A DNA stretch of 64,000 nucleotides from the NCBI GenBank assembly GCA_017960605.1, contig JAGCYV010000075.1, positions 1 to 64,000 on the forward strand, given 5' to 3'. Positions 60,873-64,000 of this stretch are shown piece after piece. Under the pieces are notes generated by a model. The model did not search any database, was not told the DNA's origin, and saw nothing but the letters and a program-made list of their open reading frames with translations. Positions within the stretch are counted from its first letter, which is position 1. Every line of letters begins with the position of its first letter. The stretch comes from Bacteroidales bacterium (GTDB lineage: Bacteria > Bacteroidota > Bacteroidia > Bacteroidales > P3). Position numbers and translations under genes: made by a program.

Positions 60873-62441
60873 CTATCGAACCACTCGCAGTGTGCCGGGG
60901 GCAATCTGGCGCTGTCGCATGCCCTGGACAGCATGCACCGCCTTCGATGCCTGCATGAAGTTGAGGCTAGGCAGCGAGATGACAAGACTGCGCGTCTCGG
61001 CCCCGTCAATGCCCTCCTGATCGATAAAGGCCCCATAGGCGTCGAACATAGTGGCGTTGACGGTCAGGTTGGCCGTGTGGGCGTTGAAGTCGAGCGAAGC
61101 AAAAGTCACCGTGGCGCTCTTGCCCCACCAGTCGCCATAGTAGGAGGTGTCCCCATTGCTGACCGACATCAGACTCGTGTTCTCATAGTACTCCAACACA
61201 TTATAATTACCACTGATATATCCATCGTCACCCACCGGCATAGAAGTAGTTCCCACCGAAGGATCGCCAATCTGCATATAGATGTATGGATAATTGTAAT
61301 TCGTATTCTCAAAGAGATATCCGGCCAGTACATCATAGGCAGTGTAATACTTTATACCATACTGAGTGTTGGGATAGACATTGCTCCATGTCGATGAGCC
61401 GAAGGTGACCGAGGTGGTAGAACTGCCGCCACCGCCCGAGGCGGTGAAATAGGCCGTATAGGTGGCATTGCCGGTGACGGTGACGGTGCGCGGATTCGAG
61501 GTGTTCCCGTCGTTCCAGTGCGAGAATTGGTAGCCGCTATAAGGGTAGGCTGTGAGGGTGGCCGTGCTGCCGGCGACATAGGTACCGCCACCAGTCACAT
61601 AACCGTAGCTGCTGTTGTTCGCCACAACGCTGACCGTATAGCTCGTTTGCCCACCACCGCCGGGACCGGCCGAGCCCGTGCCGTCGGCATAGAGATAGTA
61701 GTAGGTGCCCGATCCTCCAGAGGAAGTGTAGCTACAAGTGACAGGCCACGTATTGCTCTCATCATAGGTATAGGTGTAGGTGCGGTTGCTCGAACTGCCA
61801 CTAAGCGGAATCCACCGATACTCCATCACATTGTTATCAGAGAAGAGGGAGAAATCCTCATCCATCAGCGCCATAAAATAGGCGTATGCCATATTGAAAG
61901 GATTGCTCTTGCTGTCATACGTATAAGTGTTGCGTCCTTCCGAGACCACCTCGCGCTCCAACACATTGCCGTTACTCCAGGTGAAATTCATAACATACCC
62001 GTTGCTCAACTCCACCTTGCTGATTTTACCCGTCACAGTGTAGCTCACATCAGCAGTCCATTTATACGTACCGTCATAGTAGTGATCAATCTCCGTCACA
62101 CGGCCACCGGCATAACTGAGAACGTAGCGATAAGCCGTACTCCGAATCTCCGTGAGACCCATGCTACCGTAGGTGAAATTGACATCCTCCTCATGGCTGC
62201 CGTCATCCCACATCTCCACCCTGCTCAGGTTGGCGCCGTCCCAGACAAACCGCTGTTCCATGGTATGGGTCTGGCTGCTGCCCTCGTTATACACCCACGT
62301 CACCTTGGACAGCTTCTTGCCGGAACGTCCGTTGGCACCACCTCCGTTATCATCCTCGTTCTCAAGGACATTGTTCAACTTTTCGCAACCGGCCATCATC
62401 ATGGTCGCGGCTACCATAAACCAAAAAAAGAACTTTTTCAT
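60873..62441 (-). CDS. Lipoprotein with InlB-type B-repeat
   Basis: A 522-residue predicted lipoprotein: lipobox MMAGC (Cys 19) followed by a Gly/Asn-rich spacer. Residues about 40-260 hold repeated strand-turn units reminiscent of YD/RHS-like repeats (RFVWDGANLSRVEMWDDGSH, SYAGGRVTEIDHYYDGTY, NGYVMNFTWSNGNVLEREV). Then an InlB B-repeat-like module (YTVSVVANNSSYGYVTGGGT ... HWNDGNTSNPRTVTVTGN), a Gly/Ser linker and a beta-rich C-terminal domain. Such modules are common in surface lipoproteins of gut Bacteroidales; the ligand is unknown. It is transcribed from its own strong promoter. Confidence 0.82.
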   Translation of the reverse strand: MKKFFFWFMVAATMMMAGCEKLNNVLENEDDNGGGANGRSGKKLSKVTWVYNEGSSQTHTMEQRFVWDGANLSRVEMWDDGSHEEDVNFTYGSMGLTEIRSTAYRYVLSYAGGRVTEIDHYYDGTYKWTADVSYTVTGKISKVELSNGYVMNFTWSNGNVLEREVVSEGRNTYTYDSKSNPFNMAYAYFMALMDEDFSLFSDNNVMEYRWIPLSGSSSNRTYTYTYDESNTWPVTCSYTSSGGSGTYYYLYADGTGSAGPGGGGQTSYTVSVVANNSSYGYVTGGGTYVAGSTATLTAYPYSGYQFSHWNDGNTSNPRTVTVTGNATYTAYFTASGGGGSSTTSVTFGSSTWSNVYPNTQYGIKYYTAYDVLAGYLFENTNYNYPYIYMQIGDPSVGTTSMPVGDDGYISGNYNVLEYYENTSLMSVSNGDTSYYGDWWGKSATVTFASLDFNAHTANLTVNATMFDAYGAFIDQEGIDGAETRSLVISLPSLNFMQASKAVHAVQGMRQRQIAPGTLRVVR

Positions 62442-62518
62442 AATCTATTATTTTAATTATTAATGCAATTCACTGACAATCAACACCCACGCAAACCATA
62501 ACATAAAATTCCACAATG

Positions 62519-62550
62519 CAAACATATAAAGAATTATTGATATTTGCAAA
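62519..62550 (-). promoter_or_regulatory. Promoter of the InlB-repeat lipoprotein gene
   Basis: On the minus strand TTTG (62547-62550), a 20-bp spacer and TATGTTTG (62519-62526). Confidence 0.8.
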
Positions 62551-62586
62551 TTTATTTTCACCTGAAAACCATTCCTTGACACCCCA

Positions 62587-62696
62587 TCAACTCCGTATCA
62601 ACTCCGTTGCCCCTCCGTCTCAACTCCGTCTCACCTCCGTTGGCGAACGGAGTTGAGACGGTGAGGCAACGGGGGAAAAACGGAGGAGGAAGGGAG
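62587..62696. repeat. 11-bp tandem array G with inverted halves (ten units)
   Basis: Five units of the TCACCTCCGTC type (62587-62641) are followed by five of the opposite-strand type (GGCGAACGGAG and relatives), so the array can fold back around 62641. Its first half is nearly identical to array E. Confidence 0.93.
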
Positions 62697-62796
62697 GAAC
62701 TGACCAGGATAAAAGTAAAAAAAGGACACAGGGGCAATAATTCACCTGGTATGACGTTATTATTGATAAATGAATATCGAAACAAAATATATTACA

Positions 62797-64000
62797 ATGA
62801 AAAAGAGTTTCAAAATCCTATGCTTCGCAGCAGCCATGCTCCTTGTGGGCGGCAGCGCCATGGCACAGAAGTACGAGTACAAGACCTTCGACAACGACCC
62901 GCTCGGAGTGCGTGAATACACCCTCGGCAACGGGCTGAAAGTGTTCATGAGCGTCTATAAGGACGCTCCGCGCATCCAGACCTACATTGCTGTGCGTGCC
63001 GGTTCAAAGAACGACCCCCACGAGACCACCGGCTTGGCCCACTATCTGGAGCACATGCTCTTCAAGGGCAGCCATCAGCTGGGCACCACCGACTGGAATC
63101 GCGAGAAGGTGGAATTGCAGAAGATTGAGAACCTCTATGAGGTTTATCGCCGCACCACCGACGAACGCCGCCGCGCCGAGATTTATCACCAGATCGACTC
63201 CATCAGCTACGTGGCCTCCACCATTGCCATCGCCAACGAGTACGACAAGAGCATGACCGCCATCGGCAGCGAGGGCACCAACGCCTTCACCTCGAACGAC
63301 TACACCATGTATGTGGAGAATATCCCGGCCAACCAGCTGGAGGCCTGGGCCAAGGTGGAGGGCGACCGCTTCCCCAACCTGGTGCTGCGCCTGTTCCACA
63401 CCGAGCTGGAGGCCGTCTATGAGGAGAAGAACATCGGCATGGCCCAGGACAACCGCCGTGTGAACGAGACGATGATGGCGGCCCTCTTCCCCCACCACCC
63501 CTACGGCCAGCAGACCACCATCGGCACCATCGAACACCTGAAGAACCCCTCAATGAAGAACATCCGCGAGTACCACGCCGCCTACTATGTGCCCAACAAC
63601 ATGTGCATCGCCATGGCGGGCGACTTCAACCCAGACGAGGCCATCAAGATTATCGACAAGTACTTCGGCAGCTGGGTGCCCGGCACCGTGCCCTCGTTCA
63701 CCAAGGTGAAAGAGGAACCCATCACCACGCCCATCATCCGCTTGGTGAACGGACAGGACCCCGCCAGCCTCACTATCGCTTTCCGCATCGAAGAGGGTCA
63801 CGGCAGCCGCGACGCCCTCCTGGCCCGGGCTATGAAGATAGTGCTCTACAACGGCAGATGCGGTCTCATCGACCTCAACCTCAACCAAAAGCAGCTCTGC
63901 CTCGGCGCCTATGCCGGCCCCTACACCCTAAATGACTACGCTGCCTTCATGCTCGTTGGACGTCCCACCCAGGGCCAGACCCTCGGCCAGCTGCGCGACC
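62797..64000 (+). CDS. M16 family zinc metallopeptidase (partial, runs off the window)
   Basis: ATG at 62797 opens a frame that stays open to the end of the window (401 codons). It begins with a signal peptide (MKKSFKILCFAAAMLLVGGS, cleavage after AMAQ) and the M16A domain: TLGNGLKVFMSVYKDAPRIQ, the inverted zinc motif HYLEHMLFKG (HxxEH, near residue 81-85) and the third-ligand region ELEAVYEEKN about 70 residues beyond. Members cleave peptides in the periplasm or cell surface. The domain is typically one of two or four homologous halves, so most of the protein lies beyond the window. The insertion between HxxEH and the following conserved TNAFTSNDYTMY is longer than in the classic pitrilysin fold. 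Confidence 0.92.
   Translation, partial: MKKSFKILCFAAAMLLVGGSAMAQKYEYKTFDNDPLGVREYTLGNGLKVFMSVYKDAPRIQTYIAVRAGSKNDPHETTGLAHYLEHMLFKGSHQLGTTDWNREKVELQKIENLYEVYRRTTDERRRAEIYHQIDSISYVASTIAIANEYDKSMTAIGSEGTNAFTSNDYTMYVENIPANQLEAWAKVEGDRFPNLVLRLFHTELEAVYEEKNIGMAQDNRRVNETMMAALFPHHPYGQQTTIGTIEHLKNPSMKNIREYHAAYYVPNNMCIAMAGDFNPDEAIKIIDKYFGSWVPGTVPSFTKVKEEPITTPIIRLVNGQDPASLTIAFRIEEGHGSRDALLARAMKIVLYNGRCGLIDLNLNQKQLCLGAYAGPYTLNDYAAFMLVGRPTQGQTLGQLRD

Larger units (their letters stand above)
62442..62796. other. Intergenic region with promoter and 11-bp array
   Basis: This 355-bp gap between divergent genes holds the promoter of the lipoprotein gene (62519-62550) and array G (62587-62696). I found no consensus promoter for the M16 peptidase gene and no further gene. 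Confidence 0.75.

Noticed and set aside
62771..62796. Earlier ATG at 62771 for the M16 peptidase
   Set aside because: It is out of frame; ATG at 62797 starts a clear signal peptide.
1..64000. tRNA or rRNA genes, insertion sequences, prophage
   Set aside because: I scanned the gaps by eye and saw no cloverleaf, rRNA signature, transposase or phage gene. A dedicated tRNA scan would be needed to exclude a tRNA completely.

Overview
The window looks like chromosome from a member of the Bacteroidota, most likely the Bacteroidales. The evidence is the many -33/-7 promoters of the Bacteroidota form (TTTG, 19-20 bp, TAnnTTTG), weak Shine-Dalgarno use, type IX secretion (T9SS) cargo with C-terminal sorting domains, a fused SecDF, a PorZ protein, a TonB-dependent receptor with an N-terminal carboxypeptidase-like domain, and a DUF4301 protein. 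I cannot name the genus. I see no rRNA, tRNA, CRISPR array, transposase, integrase or phage gene.

Layout. 1-2.4 kb: the end of an unknown gene and a stand-alone KAP-type P-loop NTPase. 2.4-10.7 kb: rpsO, then a two-gene T9SS cargo operon (a 2,043-residue adhesin-like protein and a choice-of-anchor-L protein). 11-25 kb: HIT hydrolase and greA; a three-gene surface module (TonB-dependent receptor, 1,651-residue secreted protein, PorV/PorQ-like barrel); and secDF. 25-31.7 kb: radC, a PPIase-pheS-folB operon, a lipoprotein-DUF4301 pair, and an ECF sigma / putative anti-sigma / lipoprotein operon. 32-40.5 kb: lemA-TPM, a 47-residue basic protein, a NUDIX hydrolase, a helicase-exonuclease, queC-queD-queE-queF (the later steps to preQ1) and a SIMPL protein. 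40.7-50.4 kb: a 2,530-residue cyclic beta-1,2-glucan synthase-like enzyme and a lone hutU. 50.4-60.7 kb: a second choice-of-anchor-L protein, then a tight operon of an unknown repeat protein, gmk, mreC, mreD, porZ, recO and a subtilase whose C-terminus looks like an outer-membrane barrel. 60.8-64 kb: an InlB-repeat lipoprotein and the start of an M16 peptidase.

The most unusual feature is not a gene. Two kinds of short tandem repeat with strict periods are scattered through the window. One has an 11-bp period, lies only between genes, and has a different unit sequence at most loci; seven loci carry it, and two of them, 22 kb apart, match at 58 of 59 bases. The other has a 7-bp period (8 bp in one case) and sits inside or right beside conserved genes, including gmk, recO, queE, the helicase, the NUDIX hydrolase and the porZ signal peptide, always with the reading frame kept. 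The 28-bp gap between the queC stop and the queD start is almost exactly four heptamers. I know of no named system that matches this in Bacteroidota. It resembles in principle the heptamer STRR repeats of cyanobacteria and the in-frame palindromic elements of Rickettsia.
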